From an uncultured Eubacteriales bacterium (GTDB lineage: Bacteria > Bacillota > Clostridia > Oscillospirales > Oscillospiraceae): a stretch of DNA of 60,675 nt. A program made the translations under genes and the position numbers. A model generated the notes under the pieces. The model saw nothing but the letters and a program-made list of their open reading frames with translations, was not told the DNA's origin and searched no databases. The DNA is taken from positions 1 through 60,675 of the forward strand of contig URDG01000013.1 in NCBI GenBank assembly GCA_900546515.1, written 5' to 3'. Of this stretch, positions 8,293-17,506 are shown piece after piece. Position 1 is the stretch's first letter; each line of letters opens with the position of its first letter.

Positions 8293-11200
8293 TGAGTTTT
8301 GTCCATCTACATGTGCATACCGAGTATTCCCTGCTTGACGGCGCCTGCCGCGTTGACAAGGTCGCCGAGCGGGCAAAGGAGCTGGGGCAGACCGCACTCG
8401 CCGTGACCGATCACGGCGTGATGTACGGCGCGGTCGCTTTTTACCGCGCCTGCAAGGCTGCCGGTATCAAGCCTATCATCGGCTGCGAGGTATATGTCGC
8501 GCCGCGCAGCAGGATGGACAAGGAGCACGGCATAGATAACGATTACTCGCACCTCATCCTTCTCTGCCGCAACGAAACGGGCTATAAAAACCTCTGCTAT
8601 CTCGTCAGCATGGCTTTCATCGAGGGCTTCTACGTCAAGCCGCGCATAGACTGGCAGCTTCTGCACGAGCACGCCGAGGGGCTCATCTGCCTTTCCGGCT
8701 GTCTTGCGGGCGAGATCCCGCAGAAGCTGATCCGCGGTGAGTATGAGGCGGCGAAGGCCCGCGCGCTGGAGCTCAGAGAGCTGTTCGGCGAGGACGGCTT
8801 TTATCTTGAAATACAGAATCACGGCATACCCGACGAGGCGCGCGCCGCAGACGGACTCATCAGGCTGCACAGGGATACGGGCATCCCGCTCGTCGTCACG
8901 AACGACGCGCACTATATAGAAAAGAAGGACGCATATTATCAGGACGTCCTCATGTGCATCCAGATGGGCAAGACCGTCGACGATCCCAACCGCATGAAAT
9001 TCGAGTCGCAGGAGCTCTATCTCAAGAGCGAGGACGAGATGCGCGCGCTGTTCCCCGAGTGGCAGGAAGCTGCTGACAACACCGTCAGGATCGCAGATGC
9101 CTGCAATTACGATTTCACCTTCGGCCACTACTACCTGCCGCGCTTCAAGCTCCCGGAGGGGGAAACGGACAGCTATGAGTATCTGAAAAAGCTCTGTGAA
9201 AAGGGCTTTGCAGAACGCTACCCGTCAAGCCCCGAGGTCCACGCGCAGCTTGAATACGAGCTTGACATGATAAACAAAATGGGATTCGTGGACTACTTTC
9301 TCATAGTCTCTGATTTCATCGGCTATGCCAAGAGAAACGGCATCCCCGTCGGGCCCGGGCGCGGCAGCGCGGCGGGCAGCGTCGTTTCCTACTGCCTGCA
9401 TATTACCGACGTCGACCCGATAAAGTACAGTCTCTTCTTCGAGCGCTTTCTCAACCCTGAGCGCGTATCCATGCCCGATATAGACGTCGACTTCTGCGTC
9501 AACCGCAGAAGCGAGGTCATAGACTACGTCAAGCGCGTCTACGGCGAGGATCACGTCGCGCAGATCGTCACATTCGGCACGATGGCCGCGCGCAACGCCG
9601 TGCGCGATGTCGGCCGCGCGCTCTCCGTGAGCTACGCCGAGACCGACGCCGTGGCAAAGCAGGTGCCGTCAGGCCCGGGCGCGCTGAACATCACGCTCGA
9701 CGAGGCGCTCAAGCTTTCCAAGCCGCTGCGCGAGATGTATGAGAGCGACGAGACGCTCAAGCGGCTCATCGACGTTGCGCGCGCTCTCGAGGGCATGCCG
9801 CGCCACGCCTCCATGCACGCGGCCGGCGTCGTCATCACGGAAAAGCCCGTATATGAATACGTTCCGCTGTCAAAAAATGACGAAGCCGTCGTATGCCAGT
9901 ATACTATGACGACGCTTGAGGAGCTCGGCCTTCTCAAGATGGACTTTCTCGCGCTCAGAAACCTCACGGTGCTTGACGACGCAGTGAAGCTCGTGCGGCA
10001 GATAAAGCCGGATTTCAAAATAGAGGACGCGCCGGAGGACGACGCGGAGACCTATGAAATGCTCGCCGCCGGACGCACGAGCGGCGTGTTCCAGCTTGAA
10101 AGCACGGGCATGACCGGCGTATGCGTCGGCCTCAAGCCGAAGAGCATTGAGGACATAACAGCTCTCATAGCGCTCTACCGCCCCGGCCCGATGGATTCTA
10201 TTCCGCGCTTTCTCGAATGCTCGGTGCACCCGGAGAAGGTCAGCTACAAGCATGAGCTTCTGAAGCCAATCCTCTCCGTCACATACGGCTGCATCGTCTA
10301 TCAGGAGCAGGTCATAGAAATATTCCGCCGTCTCGCTGGCTTCTCTCTCGGTCAGGCGGATATGATCCGCCGCGCGATGAGCAAGAAAAAGCACAAGGTC
10401 ATCGATGCAGAGCGCGTGGCCTTTATCCACGGTGATCCCAGCCGCGGTATTCCCGGCGCCGTTGCAAACGGTGTGCCGGAGGCCGTTGCGAACAGCATCT
10501 ATGACGAGATACTCGACTTTGCAAGCTATGCCTTCAACAAGGCGCACGCCGTGTGCTACGCTATCGTCGCATACCGCACGGCCTATATGAAGCGGCACTA
10601 TCCGCAGCAGTACATGGCCGCGCTTCTGACCTCGGTGCTCGACAACAGCCCCAAGGTCGCCGAGTATATCGCGGAATGCCGCGAGCTCGGCATAAAGCTG
10701 CTGCCGCCGGACGTCAATGAATCCGGCGCAAACTTCACAGTCGCAGGAGAGAATCTGCGCTACGGCCTTGTCGCAATCAAGGGCATCGGCTGGGGCGCAA
10801 TAAACGGCATGGTCGCCGAGAGGGAGCGCGACGGCCTGTTCAAAAGCTTTGAGGACTTCTGCCGGCGCATGTCCGGCAAGGAGCTCAACCGCCGTGCGGT
10901 GGAAAATCTGATAAAATCCGGCGCGTTCGACTCCATGGGCTACAAGCGCCGCGCGCTCATGCAGGTGTGCGGGGCGGTCATTGACAGCATCAGCCGCGCC
11001 GCGAAGGACAACATCTCAGGGCAGATGGACCTTTTCGGCGGCGGAGACGGCGGCAGCGGATCTGAACCGGAATCCATACCCATACCGGATATTGAGGAAT
11101 ATTCTCCGCGCGAGAGGATGGCAATGGAGAAGGAAACGACCGGGCTTTATCTCACCGGACACCCGATGGATGAATACCGTGATGCCGTGCGCAGGATCGG

Positions 11201-11804
11201 CGCCGTGCCGATCGGCGCGGTGATGGGCGACTTTGCCGCCGAGGACGGCCCGCAGAGCTATTCCGACGGGCAGTATATCACGGTAGCCGGAGTAGTCGCC
11301 GCGGTCAGGACGCGGCCGACAAAGAACAACTCCCTCATGAGCTACATCACGCTTGAGGACGACACCGGCACAATGGAGCTCATCGCTTTTCAGCGCGTGC
11401 TCGATCAGAGCTCGCCGTACATTACGGAAAACGCCGCGCTTGTCGTGCGCGGGCGCATCTCCGTGCGCGACGAGAAGGAGCCTCAGCTCATGGTCGATAC
11501 GCTGCGCCCGATAGAAGAGGCGAACATGTTCAAGGCTGAGGCCGGCAGAGCTACGGCAGCCGCAGGCGCGGCCACCGCGGCCGCAAAGCCCGCGCCGCAG
11601 AAGCTCTGGGTCAGGCTCCCGTCGGCGGACGATCCGCGGATGAAGCGGATAGAGCTGATTCTCACGATGTTCCCCGGCCAGCAGCAGCTGGTCATATATT
11701 GCGAGCGCGAAAAAAAGAAGCTCGTCGCCCGCTGCCTCATACACGAGGCTCTGGTCGATGAGCTGAAAGAAATGCTGGGCAATGAAAACGTCGTTCTGAA
11801 ATGA
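8292..11804 (+). CDS. dnaE: DNA polymerase III alpha subunit
   Basis: Replicative polymerase of 1170 aa, DnaE1 type. The N-terminal PHP domain begins FVHLHVHTEYSLLDGA. The palm has PGRGSAAGS and PDIDVDF, with catalytic Asp at about residues 398 and 400. The helix-hairpin-helix region is at about residues 820-860 and the OB-fold near residue 990 (ITVAGVVAAVR). An Ala-rich linker (about 1085-1100) precedes the C-terminal tail. It ends the hprK operon and is followed by a strong terminator. Confidence 0.97.
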   Translation: MSFVHLHVHTEYSLLDGACRVDKVAERAKELGQTALAVTDHGVMYGAVAFYRACKAAGIKPIIGCEVYVAPRSRMDKEHGIDNDYSHLILLCRNETGYKNLCYLVSMAFIEGFYVKPRIDWQLLHEHAEGLICLSGCLAGEIPQKLIRGEYEAAKARALELRELFGEDGFYLEIQNHGIPDEARAADGLIRLHRDTGIPLVVTNDAHYIEKKDAYYQDVLMCIQMGKTVDDPNRMKFESQELYLKSEDEMRALFPEWQEAADNTVRIADACNYDFTFGHYYLPRFKLPEGETDSYEYLKKLCEKGFAERYPSSPEVHAQLEYELDMINKMGFVDYFLIVSDFIGYAKRNGIPVGPGRGSAAGSVVSYCLHITDVDPIKYSLFFERFLNPERVSMPDIDVDFCVNRRSEVIDYVKRVYGEDHVAQIVTFGTMAARNAVRDVGRALSVSYAETDAVAKQVPSGPGALNITLDEALKLSKPLREMYESDETLKRLIDVARALEGMPRHASMHAAGVVITEKPVYEYVPLSKNDEAVVCQYTMTTLEELGLLKMDFLALRNLTVLDDAVKLVRQIKPDFKIEDAPEDDAETYEMLAAGRTSGVFQLESTGMTGVCVGLKPKSIEDITALIALYRPGPMDSIPRFLECSVHPEKVSYKHELLKPILSVTYGCIVYQEQVIEIFRRLAGFSLGQADMIRRAMSKKKHKVIDAERVAFIHGDPSRGIPGAVANGVPEAVANSIYDEILDFASYAFNKAHAVCYAIVAYRTAYMKRHYPQQYMAALLTSVLDNSPKVAEYIAECRELGIKLLPPDVNESGANFTVAGENLRYGLVAIKGIGWGAINGMVAERERDGLFKSFEDFCRRMSGKELNRRAVENLIKSGAFDSMGYKRRALMQVCGAVIDSISRAAKDNISGQMDLFGGGDGGSGSEPESIPIPDIEEYSPRERMAMEKETTGLYLTGHPMDEYRDAVRRIGAVPIGAVMGDFAAEDGPQSYSDGQYITVAGVVAAVRTRPTKNNSLMSYITLEDDTGTMELIAFQRVLDQSSPYITENAALVVRGRISVRDEKEPQLMVDTLRPIEEANMFKAEAGRATAAAGAATAAAKPAPQKLWVRLPSADDPRMKRIELILTMFPGQQQLVIYCEREKKKLVARCLIHEALVDELKEMLGNENVVLK

Positions 11805-11814
11805 CGGAATACGG

Positions 11815-11848
11815 ATATACCCACCTTGACGAAGCAAGGTGGGTATAT
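11815..11848 (+). terminator. dnaE terminator, probably bidirectional
   Basis: Perfect 14-bp stem (11815-11828 with 11835-11848), 6-nt loop, then a T-rich run to 11871. It separates the convergent dnaE and acyltransferase genes. Confidence 0.9.
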
Positions 11849-11861
11849 TTCATCTTCATTT

Positions 11862-12890
11862 TCATTTTTTTACACGGTCTATGAGCCTGCCATATCCGAA
11901 AGAGAGCGGTACGCACAGTACGATGACGAGCAGCCACATCAGATTCCCCTGCACCGGCAGGCCGAGATCGGCGATATAGCCGAAGACAAGCAGGTGTATG
12001 AGGAATATCTCAAACGAGCGGCGGCCCATCAGCTCAAACAGCCGCGCGAGCCGGCCGAGTGGCTTCACCTTTTCGCACAGCGCGAATACGCGGCACAGCA
12101 GGAGCATCGCCCCCGGAATTATCAGCAGTCCCGGATACCAGCTGAGCCCGTAGCCCCAGAGTATCTCCGTCGGGAAGCGCTGGCCGTAGTACATGAGGTA
12201 GTTTCCGGCAAGGAAAAACACGAGCAGCACGGGTATGTTCAGGCGCAGCTCCGCATCCCTTTCGGCAAGCTCCGCCGCGATCAGCCCCATGAGGAAGTAC
12301 AGCAGGCGCGAATACGCGATGAGCAGGCCGGAGTTAAAGAAGCATACCTGCGTCAGCACAAAGAAGCCGAAGAACACCGCAAGTTTTTTCCCGCTGCCGT
12401 TGAAGCTCTTCACCGCGGCGAAAAACGCGGGCGATGCGAGATAGAACATGCATATGACCTGGGGATACCAGTTGAACTGCGCGTCAAGCCCGTTTATCCA
12501 GCCGAGCATGGTGAGGTTCCCGAGCAGGGACCGCAGTGCAGGCAGGGTCTCCCCCGCGCTCACGGCGCGCACCAGCACCGGGATGAAAAACAGCAGCACC
12601 ACGGGCAGATAGTACGGATATATGCGCGAGAAGCGGCGTTTATAAAATGCAAGCGTGTCCGCGTTCCGGCTCAGCGAGCGGTAAACGCCCATGCCGGTGC
12701 AGAAGAAGAATATATCCACGCCCCACAGCAGATTCAGAAAGTAGTTCCACGGCTCGGCAATGCGGACTCCGCCGTGAAAAAAGAGGATGCAGAGTATAGC
12801 AAAGCCCATGATATGGCTGCGGTATCTGCTGACCGCGGCCATATAGTCTCTTATCCGTATCCTCACCGGCTTCACCCGAGGTAGCCGCAT
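11862..12890 (-). CDS. Membrane acyltransferase, acyltransferase-3 family
   Basis: Integral membrane protein of 342 aa with about ten hydrophobic segments, matching the OafA/YrhL-like acyltransferase-3 family (PF01757), which O-acylates cell-surface sugars. A conserved-looking His is in FFHGGVRI near residue 39, with WGVDIFFFCTG after it. The ATG lies inside trxB and overlaps it by 19 bp, suggesting coupling. Substrate unknown. Its place behind trxB looks like operon extension rather than functional linkage. Confidence 0.85.
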   Translation of the reverse strand: MRLPRVKPVRIRIRDYMAAVSRYRSHIMGFAILCILFFHGGVRIAEPWNYFLNLLWGVDIFFFCTGMGVYRSLSRNADTLAFYKRRFSRIYPYYLPVVLLFFIPVLVRAVSAGETLPALRSLLGNLTMLGWINGLDAQFNWYPQVICMFYLASPAFFAAVKSFNGSGKKLAVFFGFFVLTQVCFFNSGLLIAYSRLLYFLMGLIAAELAERDAELRLNIPVLLVFFLAGNYLMYYGQRFPTEILWGYGLSWYPGLLIIPGAMLLLCRVFALCEKVKPLGRLARLFELMGRRSFEIFLIHLLVFGYIADLGLPVQGNLMWLLVIVLCVPLSFGYGRLIDRVKK

Positions 12891-13771
12891 GCGGCAAGCG
12901 CCGCAGCGGAACCGTCCGCCATTGCGGTGGTGAGCTGGCGCACGCTCTTTCTCCGGCAGTCGCCCGCGACGAACACTCCCGGTGTTCTGGTGGTGCAGTC
13001 CTCGCCGGAGTCGGCATATCCGCTCTCGGTCAGATCCATGAGCGGCGCAAACACGCCGTTGTCAGGCGCGTGTCCGATAGCGACGAAAAGGCCGTCCACC
13101 GGTATCTCGCGGCGCGCCCCGTCCTGCTCGACGACGACGCCCTCAAGCTCGCCGCCGCCCGTAAGTCCGACTATTGAGGCATTGAGAACAAACTCCACGT
13201 TTTCCCGCTCCCGCAGCGCCTCCACGAGCTTTGCCTCGCCGCGGAACGCGGAGCGGCGGTGGATGAGGTAGACGCGGCTGCACTTTTCGCTCAGCAGCAG
13301 CGCATCCTGCAGCGCGCTGTTGCCGCCGCCGTTGACCGCGACGGGATGCCCCTTGTAGAACGCGCCGTCGCATACCGCGCAGTAGCACACGCCGCTGCCC
13401 ACAAGCTCATCCTCGCGCTCGATGCCGAGCATTCTCGGCCTTGCGCCGGTCGCAATGATGAGCGCGCGGCACTCAAACTCCGCGCCGGACTCGGTGTGCA
13501 CCCGCTTTATATCCCCGTCGAGCGAAACGCCCGTGACCTCGTCGAGCTCTACCTCCGCGCCGTGCTCCATGGCCTGCTCAAGCAGCCGGTCTCCAAGCTC
13601 CGTGCCGGATATGGACAGCACCGACGGAAAGTTCTCCACCTTCGGCGACCATGTGATCTGTCCGCCGAAGGCGTGCTTTTCTATGACAAGCACGGATCTC
13701 CCCGCGCGTCTTGCGTATGTTGCCGCGGTCAGCCCCGCCGGGCCGCCGCCTATTATGATAATATCGTACAT
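12872..13771 (-). CDS. trxB: Thioredoxin reductase
   Basis: FAD/NADPH flavoenzyme that reduces thioredoxin-fold proteins, 299 aa. FAD motif GGGPAGLTAA is at residues 8-17, active-site CAVC at 131-134, NADPH-domain GGGNSALQDA and the 2'-phosphate-binding HRRSAFRG near residue 175, and C-terminal GVFVAGDCR. It lies 82 bp downstream of nrdD, whose C-terminus carries a CPNC thioredoxin-like domain. A dedicated reductant chain NADPH-TrxB-fused domain-NrdD is a reasonable inference. Confidence 0.96.
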   Translation of the reverse strand: MYDIIIIGGGPAGLTAATYARRAGRSVLVIEKHAFGGQITWSPKVENFPSVLSISGTELGDRLLEQAMEHGAEVELDEVTGVSLDGDIKRVHTESGAEFECRALIIATGARPRMLGIEREDELVGSGVCYCAVCDGAFYKGHPVAVNGGGNSALQDALLLSEKCSRVYLIHRRSAFRGEAKLVEALRERENVEFVLNASIVGLTGGGELEGVVVEQDGARREIPVDGLFVAIGHAPDNGVFAPLMDLTESGYADSGEDCTTRTPGVFVAGDCRRKSVRQLTTAMADGSAAALAACGYLG

Positions 13772-13798
13772 TCGGATGACCTCTGATCTCCTGTAAAT

Positions 13799-13824
13799 AA
13801 AGCCCGGCTTTTATACCGGGCTTT
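13799..13824 (-). terminator. Hairpin between nrdD and trxB
   Basis: Perfect 9-bp stem (13799-13807 with 13816-13824). The minus strand continues ATTTAC, a poor U tract, so partial termination or RNA stabilisation is likely and trxB may still be cotranscribed. Confidence 0.6.
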
Positions 13825-13853
13825 ATGATTTTAATTTTTGCGTCTGATTTTCT

Positions 13854-16232
13854 TTACTGCTTCTGTCCGGCAAGGAAGGTCTTTATCGCGCCCGCGCCGG
13901 CGAATTTTTCAAACTCTTTGCCGTCGGTAATAACGAGCGTCGGGGCCTGCTTCACGCCGTAGCTGAGCGCAAGCTCCGCATGCTCCTCTGCCATGAGCTT
14001 TTCATACTTGAAGCCGGCCTTGTCGAGATACGAGCAGGCTATGCGGCAGTTGGGGCAGGTGGGCGTTGCAAACAGTATCGCGCGGCTGTGCGCTTCGTCA
14101 ACGTGCTCTTCCGCGGGGGCGGGAGCCGCATCGGGATGCAGCGGGCCGCTGTGGTGCAGCACGGAGTGTCCGACGTCATACTCCCTGCGCTCCTTATACT
14201 CCTGCGTCTTGCCGGCGTTCCAGTTCTGCACCGGGCGGTAATAGCCGGTTATGCGGCTGTAGACCTCGGCAGGCTCGCCGCACTCGGGGCAGGTGAACTG
14301 CTCGCCGTTAAGGTAGCCGTGGTTCTTGCACACGGAGTAGGTCGGTGAGAGCGTATAATACGGGAGCTTGTAGTTTTCTGCGATCTTGCGCACGAGGTTT
14401 GCAGCGGCCTCCCAGCTCGGCAGCTTTTCGCCGAGGAAGGCATGGAATACGGTGCCGGAGGTATAGCGTGTCTGGAGATCGTCCTGAATATCCAGCGCCT
14501 CGAAGATGTCGTCTGTGAAGCCGACTGGAAGGTGCGAGGAATTGGTGTAGTACGGAGTGCCGCCGGGCTCTGCCGCGGTGATGATGTCGGGGTAAAGCTC
14601 GACATCGTGCTTTGCAAGGCGGTAGGAGGTGGACTCCGCCGGGGTCGCCTCAAGGTTATAGAGGTCTCCGTACTGCTCCTGATAGTCGCTGAGTCTCTCG
14701 CGCATATGGTCGAGCACCTGCTTGGTGAACTCCTGACACTCGGGATGCGTCATATCCTTGCGTATCCACTTGGCGTTCAGCCCCGCCTCGTTCATGCCGA
14801 CAAGGCCGATCGTGGAGAAGTGGTTGTCAAAGGTGCCGAGGTAATACTTGGTGTAAGGATAAAGACCCGCGTCGAGCAGCTTTGTGATGACGGTACGCTT
14901 GATCTTGAGCGAGCGCGCGGCGAGATCCATGAGCTTGTCGAGACGGCTGTAGAAGTCTGCCTCGTCGGCGGCGAGGTAGGCGATGCGCGGCATGTTGATG
15001 GTCACGACGCCGACGGAACCGGTCGATTCTCCGGAGCCGAAGTAGCCGCCGGATTTCTTTCTCAGCTCACGCAGGTCGAGGCGCAGGCGGCAGCACATCG
15101 AGCGCACGTCGCTCGGTTCCATATCGGAGTTGATATAGTTGGAAAAATACGGAGTGCCGTACTTTGCGGTCATCTCGAAGAGCAGCCTGTTGTTCTCCGT
15201 GGGAGACCAGTCGAAGTCGCGGGTGATGGAATAGGTCGGGATCGGGTACTGGAAGCCGCGGCCGTTCGCGTCGCCCTCTATCATGATCTGGATAAAGGCC
15301 TTGTTGACCATGTCCATTTCTTTCTTGCAGTCGCCGTAGGTGAAATCCATCTCCTTGCCGCCGACTATCGCAGGCTGATCCTTCAGGTCTGCGGGGACGG
15401 TCCAGTCAAGCGTAATATTGGAGAACGGCGCCTGAGTACCCCAGCGGGACGGCGTGTTCACGCCGAAGATGAAGGACTGGATGCACTGCTTGACTTCCTT
15501 CTGGGTGAGGTTGTCTACCTTCACGAAAGGTGCAAGATAGGTGTCAAATGATGAGAAAGCCTGCGCGCCCGCCCACTCGTTCTGCATGATGCCGAGGAAG
15601 TTGACCATCTGGTTGCAGAGCGTGGAGAGGTGGCTCGCCGGGGAAGAGTTGATCTTGCCGGGGATGCCGAGACCCTGCTTTATCAGCTGGCGCAGGCTCC
15701 ATCCGGCGCAGTAGCCGGTAAGCATGCTCAGGTCGTGCAGATGCAGGTCGCAGTTGCGGTGCGCGTCCGCGATCTCCTGATCGTAGACCTCGCTGAGCCA
15801 GTAGTTGGCTGTGATCGCGCCGGAGTTGGAGAGTATGAGTCCGCCGACGGAATAGGTGACGGTGGAGTTCTCCTTGACGCGCCAGTCCTCTATGTTGAGG
15901 TACTTGTCCACGGTCTCCTTATAATCAAGGTAGGTGGACTTCATATTGCGCAGCTTCTCGCGCTGCTTGCGGTAAAGTATGTAGGACTTTGCAACCGCCT
16001 CATAGCCGCCGCGGGAAAGCACAGCCTCCACGCTGTCCTGTATATCCTCGACGGCGATCTTCTCGTCCTTGATCTTCGGCAGGAAATCCGCCGAGACCTT
16101 GAGCGCCAGAAAGTCGATAACACTGTCGTTATACTCTGTCTTTGTGGCATTGAATGCCTTCTTGATCGCGTCGGCTATCTTTACGATATCAAAATCCACT
16201 ACCTTGCCGTCGCGCTTTACTACCTGATACAT
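13854..16232 (-). CDS. nrdD: Anaerobic ribonucleotide reductase with fused thioredoxin-like domain
   Basis: Class III glycyl-radical ribonucleoside-triphosphate reductase, 792 aa. An ATP-cone occupies residues 1-95 (VVKRDGKVVDFDIVKI), followed by the glycyl-radical barrel. The C-terminal zinc-site cysteines include FTCPECG, and the radical Gly is G663 in RITGYYR. After an acidic linker, residues about 712-792 form a thioredoxin/glutaredoxin-like domain with CPNC at 726-729 and cis-Pro in KQAPTLV. Typical NrdD ends just after the glycyl loop, so this is a fusion. It points to a thioredoxin-type rather than formate reductant (NrdD2-like). nrdG precedes it and trxB follows. Confidence 0.96.
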   Translation of the reverse strand: MYQVVKRDGKVVDFDIVKIADAIKKAFNATKTEYNDSVIDFLALKVSADFLPKIKDEKIAVEDIQDSVEAVLSRGGYEAVAKSYILYRKQREKLRNMKSTYLDYKETVDKYLNIEDWRVKENSTVTYSVGGLILSNSGAITANYWLSEVYDQEIADAHRNCDLHLHDLSMLTGYCAGWSLRQLIKQGLGIPGKINSSPASHLSTLCNQMVNFLGIMQNEWAGAQAFSSFDTYLAPFVKVDNLTQKEVKQCIQSFIFGVNTPSRWGTQAPFSNITLDWTVPADLKDQPAIVGGKEMDFTYGDCKKEMDMVNKAFIQIMIEGDANGRGFQYPIPTYSITRDFDWSPTENNRLLFEMTAKYGTPYFSNYINSDMEPSDVRSMCCRLRLDLRELRKKSGGYFGSGESTGSVGVVTINMPRIAYLAADEADFYSRLDKLMDLAARSLKIKRTVITKLLDAGLYPYTKYYLGTFDNHFSTIGLVGMNEAGLNAKWIRKDMTHPECQEFTKQVLDHMRERLSDYQEQYGDLYNLEATPAESTSYRLAKHDVELYPDIITAAEPGGTPYYTNSSHLPVGFTDDIFEALDIQDDLQTRYTSGTVFHAFLGEKLPSWEAAANLVRKIAENYKLPYYTLSPTYSVCKNHGYLNGEQFTCPECGEPAEVYSRITGYYRPVQNWNAGKTQEYKERREYDVGHSVLHHSGPLHPDAAPAPAEEHVDEAHSRAILFATPTCPNCRIACSYLDKAGFKYEKLMAEEHAELALSYGVKQAPTLVITDGKEFEKFAGAGAIKTFLAGQKQ

Positions 16233-16307
16233 AACTTATCCTCCCAAATCCACACTTATATTCGGGTCAGCGCCGCACGTTACGGCCGCTGTCCCATATA
16301 TTTTACT

Positions 16308-17003
16308 TCATACGCCCCTGACCGCGGCCGCCGGCACATAAACCGCCGCCGCCCTGGCAAGAGCGTGCATTTCCTTTTCATCGTAGGCGCTGAGGCCGTC
16401 TATCGCCAGCACGTCCCCGGAATCCTTGAACTGCTGCAAATAGTATTCCTTTGCGCCGGCTATCCACCGCGCCGCCTCCGTAATGCTTTCCTCCGTATGC
16501 AGCCCCTTGACTACGGTCGTGCGGAACTCATAGTCAATGCTCCCTTCCAGCAGGAAATTCTTGCTGCGCTCCACCGGTTCAAGATCAAATCCGGGGATAC
16601 CGGCCGTTTCAGAGTAGAGCTCCGGTGAATTTTTTATGTCCATGGCGACTCTGTCCACAAGTCCGGCCTTTACTATGGCCATGAGCCTGTCCGGGAAAGA
16701 GCCGTTCGTGTCCAGCTTTATCTTATAGCCCATCTCATGCACCCTGGCGAGGAAGCCGTCTATATCCTTATGCAGCAGCGGCTCACCGCCTGTGACCGCG
16801 ACGCCGTCCAGCGTACCCCGGCGCTTTCTGAGAAAGCTCAGGACCTGTTCCTCGTCCGTGTCGTGAGCCAGCCGCTCCGGCAGAACGAGAGATGAATTGT
16901 GGCAGAAGGGGCAGCGGAGATTGCAGCCGCCCGTGAACACGGTGCACGCCACCATTCCCGGATAATCGAGCAGGGTCAGCTTCTGCAAACCTGAGATCAG
17001 CAT
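16308..17003 (-). CDS. nrdG: Anaerobic RNR activating enzyme, radical SAM
   Basis: Radical SAM activase that installs the glycyl radical on NrdD. The 4Fe-4S motif CNLRCPFC sits near residue 28, followed by VAVTGGEPLLHKD (GGE SAM motif). Start 17003 has AGGAGG 7 nt upstream and gives 231 aa; an upstream in-frame ATG at 17036 would leave almost no leader. The nrdG-nrdD gap is 75 bp. The promoter and two NrdR boxes lie just upstream. Length is above that of E. coli NrdG and resembles the PflA-like NrdG variant of anaerobes. Confidence 0.94.
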   Translation of the reverse strand: MLISGLQKLTLLDYPGMVACTVFTGGCNLRCPFCHNSSLVLPERLAHDTDEEQVLSFLRKRRGTLDGVAVTGGEPLLHKDIDGFLARVHEMGYKIKLDTNGSFPDRLMAIVKAGLVDRVAMDIKNSPELYSETAGIPGFDLEPVERSKNFLLEGSIDYEFRTTVVKGLHTEESITEAARWIAGAKEYYLQQFKDSGDVLAIDGLSAYDEKEMHALARAAAVYVPAAAVRGV

Positions 17004-17050
17004 ACCCGTTCCTCCTTCCCTCCGCACGTCAAACATGCGAGAGCCTTAAT

Positions 17051-17079
17051 ATAATATATTCTCCTTGCGTCCTTGTCAA
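17051..17079 (-). promoter_or_regulatory. nrdG-nrdD promoter
   Basis: Minus strand TTGACA (17074-17079), 17-nt spacer, TATTAT (17051-17056): near-perfect sigma-A promoter. Predicted start near 17044. Confidence 0.88.
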
Positions 17080-17087
17080 TAGCTGCG

Positions 17088-17103
17088 GCACAAAATATTG
17101 ATT
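17088..17103 (-). promoter_or_regulatory. NrdR box 1 (imperfect)
   Basis: GCACAAAATATTGATT resembles the NrdR consensus acaCwAtATaTwGtgt in its core. It lies 8 bp upstream of the -35 of the nrdGD promoter. Confidence 0.7.
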
Positions 17104-17128
17104 TTTAATCGTCCTGTAACCGCTTTGA

Positions 17129-17144
17129 ACACAAAATATAGTGT
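17129..17144 (-). promoter_or_regulatory. NrdR box 2 (15 of 16 match)
   Basis: ACACAAAATATAGTGT matches the NrdR consensus at all but one position. It starts 41 bp from box 1, about four helical turns, rather than the three turns typical of enteric nrd promoters. NrdR-dATP repression of nrdGD is the expected role. Confidence 0.85.
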
Positions 17145-17446
17145 CGGGCGGAAAATCTATCGGCATCGCCCGGCACCTGTGATATTTTACGGCAAAATCC
17201 GCTCTGAATCAATCGGCAAATTAGCCGAAAGACGGACTTCATTTTTATTTATATTTTGTAAAGGCACCCCCGATCATATAAGGCATCGGCTGGACAAGGC
17301 CCCCGCCTTACAGGCAGGCCGGAGATTTGCGGCAATACGGTTCCGGGTGCACTTTTTAGCCGTTCCGGCGCCTCAAGCCGCTATTATTGTTCAAACCTGA
17401 CAATAATAGCGGCTATGTTTTGTGCAACACCGTTAATTTTTCCATG
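17145..17446. other. Gene-poor stretch with possible noncoding RNA
   Basis: No convincing protein gene is visible. From about 17265 to 17362 GGCACCC and GGGTGC could close a structure holding smaller stems (CCGAT/ATCGG, AAGGC/GCCTT). A strong terminator-like hairpin follows at 17376-17414, upstream of the met promoter, so something may be transcribed rightward here. It matches no riboswitch I recognise. Confidence 0.35.
17376..17414 (+). terminator. Strong hairpin upstream of met promoter
   Basis: Perfect 15-bp inverted repeat (17376-17390 with 17400-17414), 9-nt loop, then ATGTTTTG. It lies before the metNIQ promoter, so it ends some other transcript or insulates the operon. Confidence 0.65.
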
Positions 17447-17475
17447 TTGACATACTCGTTTGGTAGGAATATAAT
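17447..17475 (+). promoter_or_regulatory. metNIQ promoter
   Basis: TTGACA (17447-17452), 17-nt spacer, TATAAT (17470-17475): exact consensus. Start predicted near 17482, giving a 25-nt leader before the Met-rich ORF. Confidence 0.93.
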
Positions 17476-17506
17476 CAGGCCATCAAAGGAAAGGAGCAGG
17501 CCGCTC

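Noticed and set aside
11826..12884. Plus-strand open frame (352 codons) opposite the acyltransferase gene
   Set aside because: Antisense of an obvious membrane protein; its Gln/His/Arg-rich product has no hydrophobic core and no family resemblance.
17098..17400. 100-codon plus-strand open frame upstream of metNIQ
   Set aside because: No ribosome binding site, composition not protein-like, and it runs through the NrdR box and a 15-bp hairpin.
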